Origin: Clostridiaceae bacterium
Lineage (GTDB): Bacteria; Bacillota; Clostridia; DUPQ01
Assembly: GCA_012729955.1 (NCBI GenBank)
Contig: JAAYBX010000129.1
Location: forward strand, 1-46,706
Length of the DNA: 46,706 nt
Direction of reading: 5' to 3'
Shown: positions 1 through 8,692 of the stretch, in pieces
How positions within the stretch are numbered: position 1 is the first letter of the stretch
Layout of the letters: every line of letters starts with the position of its first letter
Notes under the pieces: model-generated
The model's input: only the letters and a program-made list of their open reading frames with translations
What the model was told of the DNA's origin: nothing
Databases searched by the model: none
Position numbers and translations under genes: made by a program

Positions 1-309
1 AAAAACCTTTCTTGCAAGATAAGAATTATCCTTAATAACTAGAAGTTCTTTGTTGTTTAGAACTCCTTTAAGGCTTAATCTCTTTATTATCTGGTCTACA
101 TCGTTTAAACCTTCAAAATTAGGTTTTCCTTTTGCTTTAATGAAATACATTACAGACTCAAGTTCATTAAGATTTGATCTAATAGTGTTATAATCAGTTG
201 AGGGTGTAATTCTTTCAATATATAACTTACCTGGTTCTGAATCAGCATAATCAGTGAGTAGTGCTACTATTTTATCATATTCAATTTTTTTTAAGTATTT
301 CTCATTCAT
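1..309 (-). CDS. mutS2: Endonuclease MutS2, N-terminal 103 residues (cut by window edge)
   Basis: An open frame on the minus strand begins with ATG at 307-309 and runs off the window at base 1 without a stop. The visible protein starts MNEKYLKKIEYDKIVALL and continues through YADSEPGKLYIERITPSTDY to a segment around LNDVDQIIKRLSLKGVL. This is the typical opening of MutS2: an N-terminal helical segment with the SELG-like and L-x-P-S/T motifs. Members act in ribosome collision rescue or suppression of recombination, using an ABC-type ATPase and a C-terminal Smr nuclease domain, both outside this window. The start overlaps the end of the upstream gene by 8 bp (ATGAATGA), which suggests translational coupling. 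Family identity is recognised by eye; the catalytic parts cannot be checked here. Confidence 0.85.
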   Translation of the reverse strand, partial: MNEKYLKKIEYDKIVALLTDYADSEPGKLYIERITPSTDYNTIRSNLNELESVMYFIKAKGKPNFEGLNDVDQIIKRLSLKGVLNNKELLVIKDNSYLARKVF

Positions 310-1066
310 TAGCTTCATTAACAATTTTCTTTAAAACTTCAATATCGTCGTAATATGATTCTAGATTATTGTCTTTGACAAACTCAATAAGAACAACAAC
401 ATCCAGTTCCTTAACAATCTCAATATATTCCTTTAGCTGATGTTGCATCTGATTTAGTAAAAGATATCCATTTTGTATCTGGTTGGAAATATGCAGATTT
501 TTTATATAAGGTTTAAAAAGACTTAAAGCTCTTTTATTTTCATCAAAACTATATTTAACCTGCGCTTGCCAGTACATTAATACATTTTTTTTATCTATAT
601 TTTTTATTAAAGATATAGCGCTATCAATATCATCAGTAAGTGTTTTCTGATGATGTTCAAAAGATACTGATAAATTGTGTAAAGCAGCAAAATCTGCAAT
701 TTCACGTATTTCACTTATTATTGCTTTATACTCATGTGAATCATTATGCACATCGGAAGATGGCTTGTTGTATGCCCATATTCTGATAGTGTCACATTGC
801 AGTTTTAAAGCTGTTTTAAGAGTTTTTTCAAAGTGTTCCATGTAATCAGTGCCATATGTTCCTGCTTTGTAATAAGAGCCGTATGAACAACATCTGATAC
901 CATTACTTTCACACATATTATATACATAAGCTGCTTCTTCTTCATTTTTAACATGAAGATCACCACCCCATTCGATATTTCTTACATCAGTTTTTTTTGC
1001 CAGATCAATTATATCTTCAACAGATAAATTCCTAAATGTTACTGATGTGAGTCCTAAACTAATCAT
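302..1066 (-). CDS. Sugar phosphate isomerase/epimerase-like TIM-barrel protein
   Basis: A 254-residue soluble protein with the layout of the xylose isomerase-like/AP endonuclease 2 superfamily (PF01261). The first beta strand, ISLGLTSVTFR, is followed by an EWGGD segment, RIWAYN near residues 95-100, FEHH near 136-139, LHISN near 191-195 and LIEFVKDN near 226-233. In this superfamily the Glu and His residues at such strand ends bind a divalent metal and act on a sugar or inositol-type substrate. The specific substrate cannot be read from the sequence. The start overlaps the upstream membrane-protein gene by 4 bp (ATGA), and its end overlaps the mutS2 start, so it sits inside a long co-transcribed run. 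It is not adjacent to any sugar transporter or kinase, so the pathway is open. Confidence 0.7.
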   Translation of the reverse strand: MISLGLTSVTFRNLSVEDIIDLAKKTDVRNIEWGGDLHVKNEEEAAYVYNMCESNGIRCCSYGSYYKAGTYGTDYMEHFEKTLKTALKLQCDTIRIWAYNKPSSDVHNDSHEYKAIISEIREIADFAALHNLSVSFEHHQKTLTDDIDSAISLIKNIDKKNVLMYWQAQVKYSFDENKRALSLFKPYIKNLHISNQIQNGYLLLNQMQHQLKEYIEIVKELDVVVLIEFVKDNNLESYYDDIEVLKKIVNEANE

Positions 1067-1578
1067 TTTATGTACCTCTTGATCTTGTTTATATAAAAAT
1101 CTGAAAAGCTACTATACATAATATCGTATAGTATGAATACTGCCATTGCAACAGCAAATACTATCCAGATATTATATTCTAGCATTATGTTAGGTACGAT
1201 TCCTGAAATTTTAGCAGCAAAAAACATATTAACAAAAAATACTGCTGCAATGTATAAAAGCTTTACTGCAAGTATAACTAATTTTGAACTGATTTTCTCA
1301 ATCAGGTATTTTATTACTGCATATACTCCGAAAAAAGAGTAAAAAAGTAATAAAGAAATTTTATCGATAGGGATTATTAAGGAAAGAATAAAGGTTGCTA
1401 CTATAAAGATTATACCCTGTTTCAAACCATACTCGATTATGACTATGCCAGGAATCAGGCTTGCCAAAAAATAGAACGCAAGCTGATAACCGGGAATTAT
1501 TGTGCGTAAATATATGAAAATCATCATTATTGCAAGCAGTATAGCGCTCCTTGCAAGTTTTTTGCTTTTATCTCCCAT
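1063..1578 (-). CDS. Small polytopic membrane protein of unknown function
   Basis: A 171-residue protein made almost entirely of hydrophobic stretches. About six segments are visible, near residues 10-28, 32-50, 52-70, 73-93, 100-122 and 133-153, with a basic C-terminal tail (NKIKRYIK). The size and pattern resemble the substrate-binding S components of ECF vitamin transporters and related small Clostridia membrane proteins, but I see no diagnostic motif and no ECF ATPase genes nearby. The ATG at 1576-1578 follows a GAGTAG-like weak ribosome-binding site. The gene begins 12 bp after the J-domain gene and overlaps the TIM-barrel gene by 4 bp, so it is expected to be co-transcribed with them. 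Function unknown. Confidence 0.6.
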   Translation of the reverse strand: MGDKSKKLARSAILLAIMMIFIYLRTIIPGYQLAFYFLASLIPGIVIIEYGLKQGIIFIVATFILSLIIPIDKISLLLFYSFFGVYAVIKYLIEKISSKLVILAVKLLYIAAVFFVNMFFAAKISGIVPNIMLEYNIWIVFAVAMAVFILYDIMYSSFSDFYINKIKRYIK

Positions 1579-1590
1579 TTCTACTACTCA

Positions 1591-2163
1591 TTATCTGCAG
1601 CACAGGCTTGCACAAAGCATGCATTGGCAAAGCCTGCAGAAGTCATCATCTGCTGAATTATAACCTCTCGAGTATACATTGCTCCTGTATGCATTAGCTG
1701 TACTTCTTGTCTGAGAATATGCAGTTGCATATTCCGAATTAGAAGGATCCATCATATGGGCCTTTTCGAAATATGAATAAGCCTGATCATACCATCCCTG
1801 CTTTTGGAAAACAACACCTCTTAAATAATGCCATTCAGCATTCCTGTTTGTGGAATTACGAAGAATATTATCTGCACTTGCATAATCTCCTTTTGCAATG
1901 TTCTGTCTTACTTCAGTAAAACTGCCCTTATAGCTTCCTTCATCATATGTATAACCATAGTCTTTATTTTTACGATTCTTTACAATATTATCATATGCTT
2001 CATTAACTTCCTGAAGTTTTTCATTTGCAAGATCTTTCAGATCGCTGTCCAGATATTTATCCGGATGGTATTTTTTAACCAGCTCTCTGTATGCTTTCTT
2101 TATTGTCTCTTCGCTGTCATTGCGGTTAACGCCCAAAACTTTGTATGGATCTGTAATAGCCAA
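1591..2163 (-). CDS. J-domain (DnaJ-like) protein with TPR-like segment and cysteine-rich tail
   Basis: A 190-residue protein. Residues 5-60 form a J domain with the HPD signature at 33-35 (YHPDKY), which in this family stimulates the ATPase of an Hsp70 partner. Residues 85-150 look like one or two TPR helices (WHYLRGVVFQKQGWYDQAYSYFEKA is the core). There is no zinc-finger or substrate-binding domain as in full DnaJ. The last 15 residues, CRLCQCMLCASLCCR, hold seven cysteines, suggesting metal binding or lipid modification. Translation starts with TTG at 2161-2163, supported by GGAGAG seven bases upstream. It follows the DUF5685 gene by 1 bp; that pairing recurs in Clostridia, so the two products probably work together. 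It is not the general DnaJ chaperone. Confidence 0.8.
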   Translation of the reverse strand: MAITDPYKVLGVNRNDSEETIKKAYRELVKKYHPDKYLDSDLKDLANEKLQEVNEAYDNIVKNRKNKDYGYTYDEGSYKGSFTEVRQNIAKGDYASADNILRNSTNRNAEWHYLRGVVFQKQGWYDQAYSYFEKAHMMDPSNSEYATAYSQTRSTANAYRSNVYSRGYNSADDDFCRLCQCMLCASLCCR

Positions 2164-2164
2164 T

Positions 2165-3031
2165 TTATTTCTCTCCGTTCAATATTTTTAATGTCCTGTC
2201 GTAAAGACCTTCATAGATTATGTTCTTAACAATGGGATCTTTGTATTCGTCTTCCATATCTTCATATATATCAGCTGCAGCTTTTAAAGGAGCATATAAT
2301 ATAAATGAGGTTCTTTCTTTGATTTCATTCTTAAATGCAGATATATCATTTCCCTTCTCATAATTAAACCGTGTAAGATAGGGATTATACATGTTTTTAC
2401 TTATATCTTTCTCAATATCATCAAAAGCATCTGCGGAATATACCCATTTACCTATGTTGTATGCTATTTTACCAGCAATATTTTTTAACTGTTCTTCAGT
2501 ATCATTCAGTTTATACAGACAAATGTCTTTGATAATTTCTGCATAACACTCAGCGACCTCATCAATATTGTCACATTTCTCCTTTTCAAGCTTATCCATT
2601 TCCTTTAAATGAGTGTCTATCTTTTCTGTAAGGTCATCATACTTATACTTTATCTTCTTTCCATAACCTCTCATAATCCTTTCAGTCGAGCTGTGAATTA
2701 TATTATTTTCATCATGTACATTATCGAGAAGCTTCATATATGAAAGATAAATATTGATATCCGCTATATAATCAACAGTACTGCTCTTTACTACTTTTTT
2801 CTTTTTCACAACAGGATGCACGATACATCGGAAATCCGAATACTCCTGTGGTAATTTAAGTATAGAATCTATAAATAAAGCCAGAAATACACAATCGTAA
2901 TTCAAAGTCAGTCTTGGTATCTGACCCCATCTGTTTCTTATAGAATGACATATTCCACAGTAATATGCGTTATATTTAACATACTCCTTCATTCGTAATT
3001 CCGGTGAATAAATCTTAATATATCCTATCAA
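2165..3031 (-). CDS. DUF5685 family protein
   Basis: A 288-residue protein recognised as DUF5685 from its opening: GYIKIYSPELRMKEY, then YYCGICHSI with Cys25, Cys28 and His29, LNYDCVFLALF, and a conserved CIVHPVVKKKK segment. The clustered Cys/His residues suggest a metal site. The rest is helical and charged, with no signal peptide and no clear membrane helix. No biochemical role is established for this family to my knowledge. Its partner is the J-domain gene immediately downstream. Initiation is at TTG (3029-3031): the ribosome-binding site AGGAGAGG lies in the last codons of pgsA six to nine bases upstream, and no in-frame ATG fits better. The gene starts 1 bp after the pgsA stop. Confidence 0.75.
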   Translation of the reverse strand: MIGYIKIYSPELRMKEYVKYNAYYCGICHSIRNRWGQIPRLTLNYDCVFLALFIDSILKLPQEYSDFRCIVHPVVKKKKVVKSSTVDYIADINIYLSYMKLLDNVHDENNIIHSSTERIMRGYGKKIKYKYDDLTEKIDTHLKEMDKLEKEKCDNIDEVAECYAEIIKDICLYKLNDTEEQLKNIAGKIAYNIGKWVYSADAFDDIEKDISKNMYNPYLTRFNYEKGNDISAFKNEIKERTSFILYAPLKAAADIYEDMEDEYKDPIVKNIIYEGLYDRTLKILNGEK

Positions 3032-3032
3032 T

Positions 3033-3575
3033 TCATGCCTCTCCTTTCTGTTTCTTTGTATTTTTCAACTCTAGAAGACTTAACACAGTATATCCGATTA
3101 AAGAAGCAATTTGTAATGCCATGGCAATAAGCATAAGGACATTTGTTAAGTTGATGCTTAAACTGAACAATATAACTGCAGCAATAATCACATTTAGAAT
3201 CAGAGCAGCAAGTTTTCCGAACCATTTCGACGAAACAGTAATGTTGTATATTAGTTTGTATAAGATTCCACCGATAATCAGTATGAAATCTTTAACAAAA
3301 AGCATAATCATAATCCATGCTTTCAATCTGCCAAGAAGAAACAGCAATATTATAGCAGAAATCTGCATAATCTTGTCGGCAAAAGGATCTGCAAGCTTTC
3401 CAAAATTACTTATCGCATTAAGTTTTCTTGCAAGATAACCATCTGCTACATCAGACAATGCAGCACCAATAAAGACTAAACCAGCTACTAAATCATTTTC
3501 GTTCCATAAAAAGTAGCAAAATATAGGGATAAGGCAAATCCTCAGACATGTTATTATGTTAGGTATTTGTTTCAT
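3033..3575 (-). CDS. pgsA: CDP-diacylglycerol--glycerol-3-phosphate 3-phosphatidyltransferase
   Basis: A 180-residue membrane enzyme that makes phosphatidylglycerophosphate from CDP-diacylglycerol and glycerol 3-phosphate, the committed step to phosphatidylglycerol and cardiolipin. The CDP-alcohol phosphotransferase signature DGx2ARx8Gx3Dx3D is complete around residues 50-75 (DGYLARKL, then GKLADPFAD). Hydrophobic segments occur near residues 10-25, 28-45, 78-98, 102-118 and 130-170, as usual for the family. I place the start at ATG 3573-3575 (MKQIPNIITCL). A possible start ten codons earlier lies inside the end of pfkA, whereas AGGAG sits six bases before the chosen ATG. The paralogous head groups (serine, inositol) cannot be excluded by motif alone, but length and N-terminus match PgsA. 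Confidence 0.9.
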   Translation of the reverse strand: MKQIPNIITCLRICLIPIFCYFLWNENDLVAGLVFIGAALSDVADGYLARKLNAISNFGKLADPFADKIMQISAIILLFLLGRLKAWIMIMLFVKDFILIIGGILYKLIYNITVSSKWFGKLAALILNVIIAAVILFSLSINLTNVLMLIAMALQIASLIGYTVLSLLELKNTKKQKGEA

Positions 3576-3582
3576 TTTTCTC

Positions 3583-4551
3583 CTACATTGCAAGTATCTT
3601 GGCAAGATTCATGTCATAATCAAACGAAGCTTTTTCCATTCTTAAGGCTTCCTCAATATCAATATCAACAATTTTGTTATCTTTAAGGCATATTGCTTTA
3701 TTGAAACGGCCTTCATTGAGTATCTCCACAGCCTTAAATCCCATTTTACTTGCCATCAGCCTGTCCCTGGCAGAGGGACTTCCTCCTCTTTGTATATATC
3801 CTAGTATAGTACATACTGTCCTTATTCCTGTAGTTTCTTCGATATCTTTACAGATTTTGGCAGTATCCCCTACTCCTTCGGCAATCACTATGCAATGATC
3901 TCTTTTCCCCCTGTTTCTTCCCTCCATAATGGGTTTGATTATATCCTGCTGAAAGTTATACTTAAGTTCAGGAATGACTATCGCATCCGCTCCTCCAGCA
4001 ATTCCGTCATTTATTGCTATATATCCTGCATGTCGTCCCATAACTTCAATTACGGCTACCCTTTCATGTGAATAAGCTGTATCTCTAAGCTTGTCAATAG
4101 CTGAAAGCGCAGTATTAAGTGCAGTGTCATAACCTATACAGTATTCCGTGGATGAAATATCATTATCAATTGTTGCAGGAATTACTACGCAATTCATTCC
4201 TTCTTTTAGGAAGTCCAATGCTCCTCTGTATGAACCATCACCGCCGATTACAACAAGTGCTTCAATACCAAAAACTTTACACATTTCCATTGCTCTGTCT
4301 CTGAATTTCTTATCTCTGAATCTCTCTGATCTTGCTGTTCGGATAATAGTTCCGCCTCTTTGCAGAATTCCAGATACACTTCTTGCGGTTAATTTTTCAA
4401 ACTCACCGTTAATCAAACCCTCATATCCCCTGTTTATACCATATGTGGTTATATCATGCGCTATACCTGTTCTTACGACTGCTCTTAATGCTGCATTCAT
4501 TCCTGGCGCATCCCCACCGCTTGTCAAAACTCCTATCGTTTTTATACTCAT
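3583..4551 (-). CDS. pfkA: ATP-dependent 6-phosphofructokinase
   Basis: A 322-residue cytosolic enzyme that phosphorylates fructose 6-phosphate at the committed step of glycolysis. Typical motifs are IGVLTSGGDAPGMNAALR at the N-terminus, GGDGSYRGA for nucleotide binding (Gly after GGD indicates ATP rather than PPi use), TIDNDISSTEYCIGYDTA with the catalytic Asp, VEVMGRHAGYIA, and LGYIQRGGSPSARDR near the C-terminus. Length matches the bacterial enzyme (about 320). I choose the ATG at 4549-4551 because AGGAG lies six bases upstream; the ATG two codons earlier abuts that site. In many Clostridia and Bacilli pyruvate kinase follows pfkA directly; here pgsA follows instead. Confidence 0.96.
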   Translation of the reverse strand: MSIKTIGVLTSGGDAPGMNAALRAVVRTGIAHDITTYGINRGYEGLINGEFEKLTARSVSGILQRGGTIIRTARSERFRDKKFRDRAMEMCKVFGIEALVVIGGDGSYRGALDFLKEGMNCVVIPATIDNDISSTEYCIGYDTALNTALSAIDKLRDTAYSHERVAVIEVMGRHAGYIAINDGIAGGADAIVIPELKYNFQQDIIKPIMEGRNRGKRDHCIVIAEGVGDTAKICKDIEETTGIRTVCTILGYIQRGGSPSARDRLMASKMGFKAVEILNEGRFNKAICLKDNKIVDIDIEEALRMEKASFDYDMNLAKILAM

Positions 4552-4584
4552 ATTCATCTCCTGATTAAAAATATTATCACAAAT

Positions 4585-7500
4585 TTATTTAAATGCCATA
4601 TTTTCTTTTCCAAAAAGTTCAGCCATTTCATTAATAATGTCAGCATCCTGATTATAGTACATTGTTTTAATCATTTTACTTCCATCTACATTCTTAACAA
4701 CTATCAGTGTTGAATTACCAGTAAAATATTTTACAAAAGCTTCAAAATTGGAAAGATTAATATTATTACCATTTACATATAGCTTTTTACCTTCACTGAT
4801 GTAAATTTCGTTATTTAACTTTTCTTGCTCTACGTTATTTTCTATATTGCAATCATATACAGCACTACAGTCATCTTTCTTGATATTCAGTTCACAGATA
4901 TCTTCTGCAATAAGCTTGACAGTATCTTGTTTAAGGCTTATTCTTCCATTCACAATAATTTTCTTTTCAGGTAATAATAAAGAAGCATATTTCTCCAATA
5001 TTTTTGGAAATACAATTACCTCCATGGTATCGTACAAATCTTCAATAACTATAAAAGCCATCATCTCATTATTTTTAGTAAGCTTTCTCTGTATACTGTT
5101 TATTATACCTGCTACCCTGACCTTCTCGTTATCATTAAGGTTAACCGCTTCTTCTTCATCTGGATCTGTTTTTTTACAGCTGCACTTGAAAAGATTCATT
5201 TCTTTCAGAACTCCTCTATATTCATCCAAAGGATTTCCTGTCATGTACAATCCTAATACTTCCTTTTCCATAATAAGCTTTCTTGACAGGTCGAATTCTT
5301 CTTTTCTTTTAATTTCATAGTCGTATTCTGCTGCATCTTCAATCATTGAAAAAAGTGACATTTGTCCTTCCAGATTTTTTTTCTGCTGATCATTTATTGA
5401 ATCTACAACTTCTTCATAACAACTGAATAGCTCACATCTGTTATTACCTAATCCGTCAAAAGCTCCAGCTTTAATAAAGCCCTCAAGGCATTTTTTATTC
5501 ACATCGCTTTTATTTATTCTTTTTATAAAATCAATAAAACTTCTAAATTGGCCTTGCTCATTCCTATTGCTCACAATTGTTTCACATGCTTTTATGCCAA
5601 CTCCGTTTATTGCAGCTAAAGGGTACCTTATATTCTTCCCTTCAACAGTGAATTTTGTATCACTCTTATTTATATTTGGTGGGAGCACTGAAATATTTAT
5701 GGATTTACATTCTTCAATATACTCTGCTAGCTTATCTCTTGTCGTTATAAAACTGTTCATTGTAGCAGCCATGAATTCCACTGGATAGTAACACTTTAAA
5801 TATGCGGTCTGATAGGAAATATATGCATATGCGACTCCATGTGATTTGTTAAATGCATAATTTCCAAAATCTATCATCTCATCAAATACCTTATTTGCAA
5901 CAGATATCGGAACCTTGTTTTTTTCTGCTCCTCTGACAAAATTATCTTTTTCTTTTAACAAAGCTGACATTTTCTTTTTTGCCATCATTTTTCTGACAAG
6001 ATCTGATCCGCCCATTGTGTATCCTGCCATATCGCGGCAGATCTGCATAATCTGTTCCTGATATATCATACATCCGTATGTATCCTTTAATATGGGTTTC
6101 ATCAGTTCATGTTCATAAACAGTACCTTCAGGATTGTTTTTATTTTTCAAGCATAAATCTATGAACTGCATGGGTCCTGGCCTGTATATAGAAATACCTA
6201 AAGTAATATCTTCAATGGATTCAGGTTTGAACCGTTTCATGAAATCTGTCATTCCAGCACTTTCAAGTTGGAATATTCCTGATGTGTTTCCTAAAGATAT
6301 ATATTCAAAAACATTCTTGTCATTGTATTCCATATTATCAAAATCTATTTCTTTATTATGATTTTTCTTAACTAAATCAATACAGTCCTTAATTACAGTC
6401 AAAGTCCTTAAACCTAAGAAATCTACTTTAAGTAATCCGAGTTCCTCAAGATTCTCCATAGGAAACTGTGTAACCATGGAATCATCGTCAGATGTCTGTA
6501 TAGGAATATATTCTTTTACAGGATTATCAGTTATTACAACACCTGCTGCGTGAATGCCTGAATGCCTGGATATGCCTTCAAGTCTTCTTGCCATATCAAT
6601 AAGCTCTTTTACCGATGGATCTGATTCATACTCCTTAGCTAATTCAGGATTTACATCAAGAGCTTTATCGATTTTCATTTTAAGCTCATTGGGTATCATT
6701 TTACTTATCTTATCGCATAATGCATATGGAAGATTCAATGCTCTGCCGACATCCTTAATAACTCCTCTTGCAGCCATTGTACCGAAAGTGATTATCTGAC
6801 ATACTTTATCTGATCCATATTTTCTTTTAACATATTCAATAACTTCAGCTCTTCTCTCATAACAGAAATCTACATCTATATCAGGTAATGATATTCTGGC
6901 AGGATTCAAGAATCTTTCAAAAAGCAGATTATACTTAATGGGATCGACATTTGTTATATTCATTGCATATGCTACTATACTTCCTGCTGCACTTCCTCTT
7001 CCAGGCCCAACAGGTATGCCATTTGCTTTTGCATAATTTATAAAATCTGCTGTTATTAAGAAATAATCAACATATTTCATATTATTTATTACATCAAGCT
7101 CATATTCTGCTCTTTGAATATGTTCTTGCGACAATCTATCTTTATACCTTTTTCTTAAACCTTCGAACACCATATTTTTCATAAATTCATAATGATCAAT
7201 CTCCTCTGGTAAAGGAAATTTCGGAAGATGCATTTCGTCAAGCTGAAAATTAACATTACACATATCCGCAATACGCTGAGTGTTTGTTACTGCTTCGGGT
7301 ACATTAGAAAAATTCTTAGCCATTTCTTCTTTTGACTTAAAATAGAATTCATCTGAAGGAAATTTCATCCTATTTTCTTCATCAACAGTCTTTGCAGTCT
7401 GTATGCATAGAAGAAGATCGTGCGCTTTTGCATCTTGCTTTTCAAGATAATGAACATCATTTGTCGCAACTAAAGGGATATTCAGTTCATTGGAAAGCTT

Positions 7501-8073
7501 AATAAGATGCTGGTTAACAAGCGCTTGTTCCGGTATCTTATTATATTGAAGCTCTAAATAAAAATTATCTTTACCGAATATATCAATATATTCCAAAACT
7601 GTAGCTCTAGCTCTTTCATAGTCTTTATCCATTATTGCTTCAGGTATTTCTCCTGAAAGACATGCACTTAATGCAATAACTCCTTTGCTGTACTGCCTTA
7701 ATAGTTCTTTATCAACTCTTGGTTTGTAATAGTATCCGTCCTCAAAAGACTGTGATACCATTTTCATAATGTTATGAAGTCCAGTATTATCTTTAGCAAG
7801 AAGGACAAGGTGACCTTGTGTCGAATCTAAACCATGTATCTTATCAGTTCTTCTCCTGCGAGCAGTATATACTTCACAGCCGATTATAGGTTTAATACCG
7901 ACACTTATACAGCTTTTATACAACTGGAGTATTCCATACATAACACCATGGTCTGTTATTGCAACTGCTTTCATACCCAGCTCTTTGGCTTTACTAACCA
8001 TATCAGGTATTTTTGTTGAACCATCAAGAAGGCTAAATTCCGTATGTACATGTAAATGAACGAAATCAGTCAT
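4585..8073 (-). CDS. dnaE: DNA polymerase III alpha subunit (DnaE type)
   Basis: A 1162-residue replicative polymerase subunit. The N-terminal PHP domain starts FVHLHVHTEFSLLDGSTK, with AITDHGVMYG and ATNDVHYL following. The palm contains GPGRGSAAGS and the catalytic Asp pair PDIDVDF near residues 396-402. FQLESAGM and the helix-hairpin-helix region GVGIKACETIV come later, and an OB-fold follows near residue 980 (VRVAGIINSIQRK). The length and absence of an internal 3'-5' exonuclease insert identify DnaE rather than PolC. In Bacillota DnaE extends primers while PolC copies most of the genome; PolC is not in this window. The start overlaps rdgB by 8 bp. All visible catalytic motifs are intact. 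Confidence 0.97.
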   Translation of the reverse strand: MTDFVHLHVHTEFSLLDGSTKIPDMVSKAKELGMKAVAITDHGVMYGILQLYKSCISVGIKPIIGCEVYTARRRRTDKIHGLDSTQGHLVLLAKDNTGLHNIMKMVSQSFEDGYYYKPRVDKELLRQYSKGVIALSACLSGEIPEAIMDKDYERARATVLEYIDIFGKDNFYLELQYNKIPEQALVNQHLIKLSNELNIPLVATNDVHYLEKQDAKAHDLLLCIQTAKTVDEENRMKFPSDEFYFKSKEEMAKNFSNVPEAVTNTQRIADMCNVNFQLDEMHLPKFPLPEEIDHYEFMKNMVFEGLRKRYKDRLSQEHIQRAEYELDVINNMKYVDYFLITADFINYAKANGIPVGPGRGSAAGSIVAYAMNITNVDPIKYNLLFERFLNPARISLPDIDVDFCYERRAEVIEYVKRKYGSDKVCQIITFGTMAARGVIKDVGRALNLPYALCDKISKMIPNELKMKIDKALDVNPELAKEYESDPSVKELIDMARRLEGISRHSGIHAAGVVITDNPVKEYIPIQTSDDDSMVTQFPMENLEELGLLKVDFLGLRTLTVIKDCIDLVKKNHNKEIDFDNMEYNDKNVFEYISLGNTSGIFQLESAGMTDFMKRFKPESIEDITLGISIYRPGPMQFIDLCLKNKNNPEGTVYEHELMKPILKDTYGCMIYQEQIMQICRDMAGYTMGGSDLVRKMMAKKKMSALLKEKDNFVRGAEKNKVPISVANKVFDEMIDFGNYAFNKSHGVAYAYISYQTAYLKCYYPVEFMAATMNSFITTRDKLAEYIEECKSINISVLPPNINKSDTKFTVEGKNIRYPLAAINGVGIKACETIVSNRNEQGQFRSFIDFIKRINKSDVNKKCLEGFIKAGAFDGLGNNRCELFSCYEEVVDSINDQQKKNLEGQMSLFSMIEDAAEYDYEIKRKEEFDLSRKLIMEKEVLGLYMTGNPLDEYRGVLKEMNLFKCSCKKTDPDEEEAVNLNDNEKVRVAGIINSIQRKLTKNNEMMAFIVIEDLYDTMEVIVFPKILEKYASLLLPEKKIIVNGRISLKQDTVKLIAEDICELNIKKDDCSAVYDCNIENNVEQEKLNNEIYISEGKKLYVNGNNINLSNFEAFVKYFTGNSTLIVVKNVDGSKMIKTMYYNQDADIINEMAELFGKENMAFK

Positions 8074-8692
8074 TCAGATACTCCTTTAACTTGTTCAATG
8101 CTGCAGACCTGTGGCTTATTTTATTCTTTTGTTCCTCACTCATTTCAGCAAAAGAAAGATTAAAGCCATTTGGCATGAATATGGGATCATATCCAAAACC
8201 TAATCTTCCTCTGGATTCAAATAGTATTCTACCTTCACATTCTCCGTAAAAAACAGCATGAGTTCCATCTTCTTTTATTAGTGCGACGCAACTTACAAAT
8301 CTTGCATCACGGTTCTCATGCTTAATATTACGCATTATTTTAAGCAAAGCTTTTGTATTTAATTTATCATAAGAATCTGAATTTTGATTATCTTCAATTA
8401 TACTGCTATTAATGCATGCATAAAATCTTTTTGAAAGTACTCCAGGTAGATAATTAAGGCAGTATACTTCCAAACCAGAATCATCAGCTATAACCATATG
8501 CTGAGTGAATTTTTTTGCATCCTTGGCTTTTATTAAAGCATTTCCTTCGAAGGTGTCTTCAGTTTCATCAGGATTACTTATAATGCCTGCTTCCTTTAAA
8601 GAAAGGATTTCAAAATCTGGAAGTATTGCTTTTATCTCTTTAATTTTCCCCCGGTTATTACTTGCAACAACTATTGTCTTTTTTTTCATCAT
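8066..8692 (-). CDS. rdgB: XTP/dITP diphosphatase (RdgB/HAM1 family)
   Basis: A 208-residue enzyme that removes non-canonical purine triphosphates (ITP, dITP, XTP) by hydrolysis to the monophosphate and PPi, preventing their incorporation. Diagnostic motifs are ASNNRGKIKEIKAIL, ADDSGLEVYCLNYLPGVLSKRF, GRLGFGYDPIFMP and SHRSAALNKL. The usual PGVYSARY is PGVLSKRF here, a mild change. It carries about ten extra residues between residues 85 and 110, so it is slightly longer than the common 200. Two adjacent ATGs (8692 and 8689) fit; the first overlaps the rph stop as ATGA. It sits between rph and dnaE; rph-rdgB pairing is widespread in Bacillota. Confidence 0.96.
   Translation of the reverse strand: MMKKKTIVVASNNRGKIKEIKAILPDFEILSLKEAGIISNPDETEDTFEGNALIKAKDAKKFTQHMVIADDSGLEVYCLNYLPGVLSKRFYACINSSIIEDNQNSDSYDKLNTKALLKIMRNIKHENRDARFVSCVALIKEDGTHAVFYGECEGRILFESRGRLGFGYDPIFMPNGFNLSFAEMSEEQKNKISHRSAALNKLKEYLND

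Noticed and set aside
1828-2229. Plus-strand open frame of 133 residues opposite the J-domain and DUF5685 genes
   Set aside because: It lies antisense to two well-supported genes, has no family motif and no ribosome-binding site, and looks like a by-product of AT-rich coding sequence.
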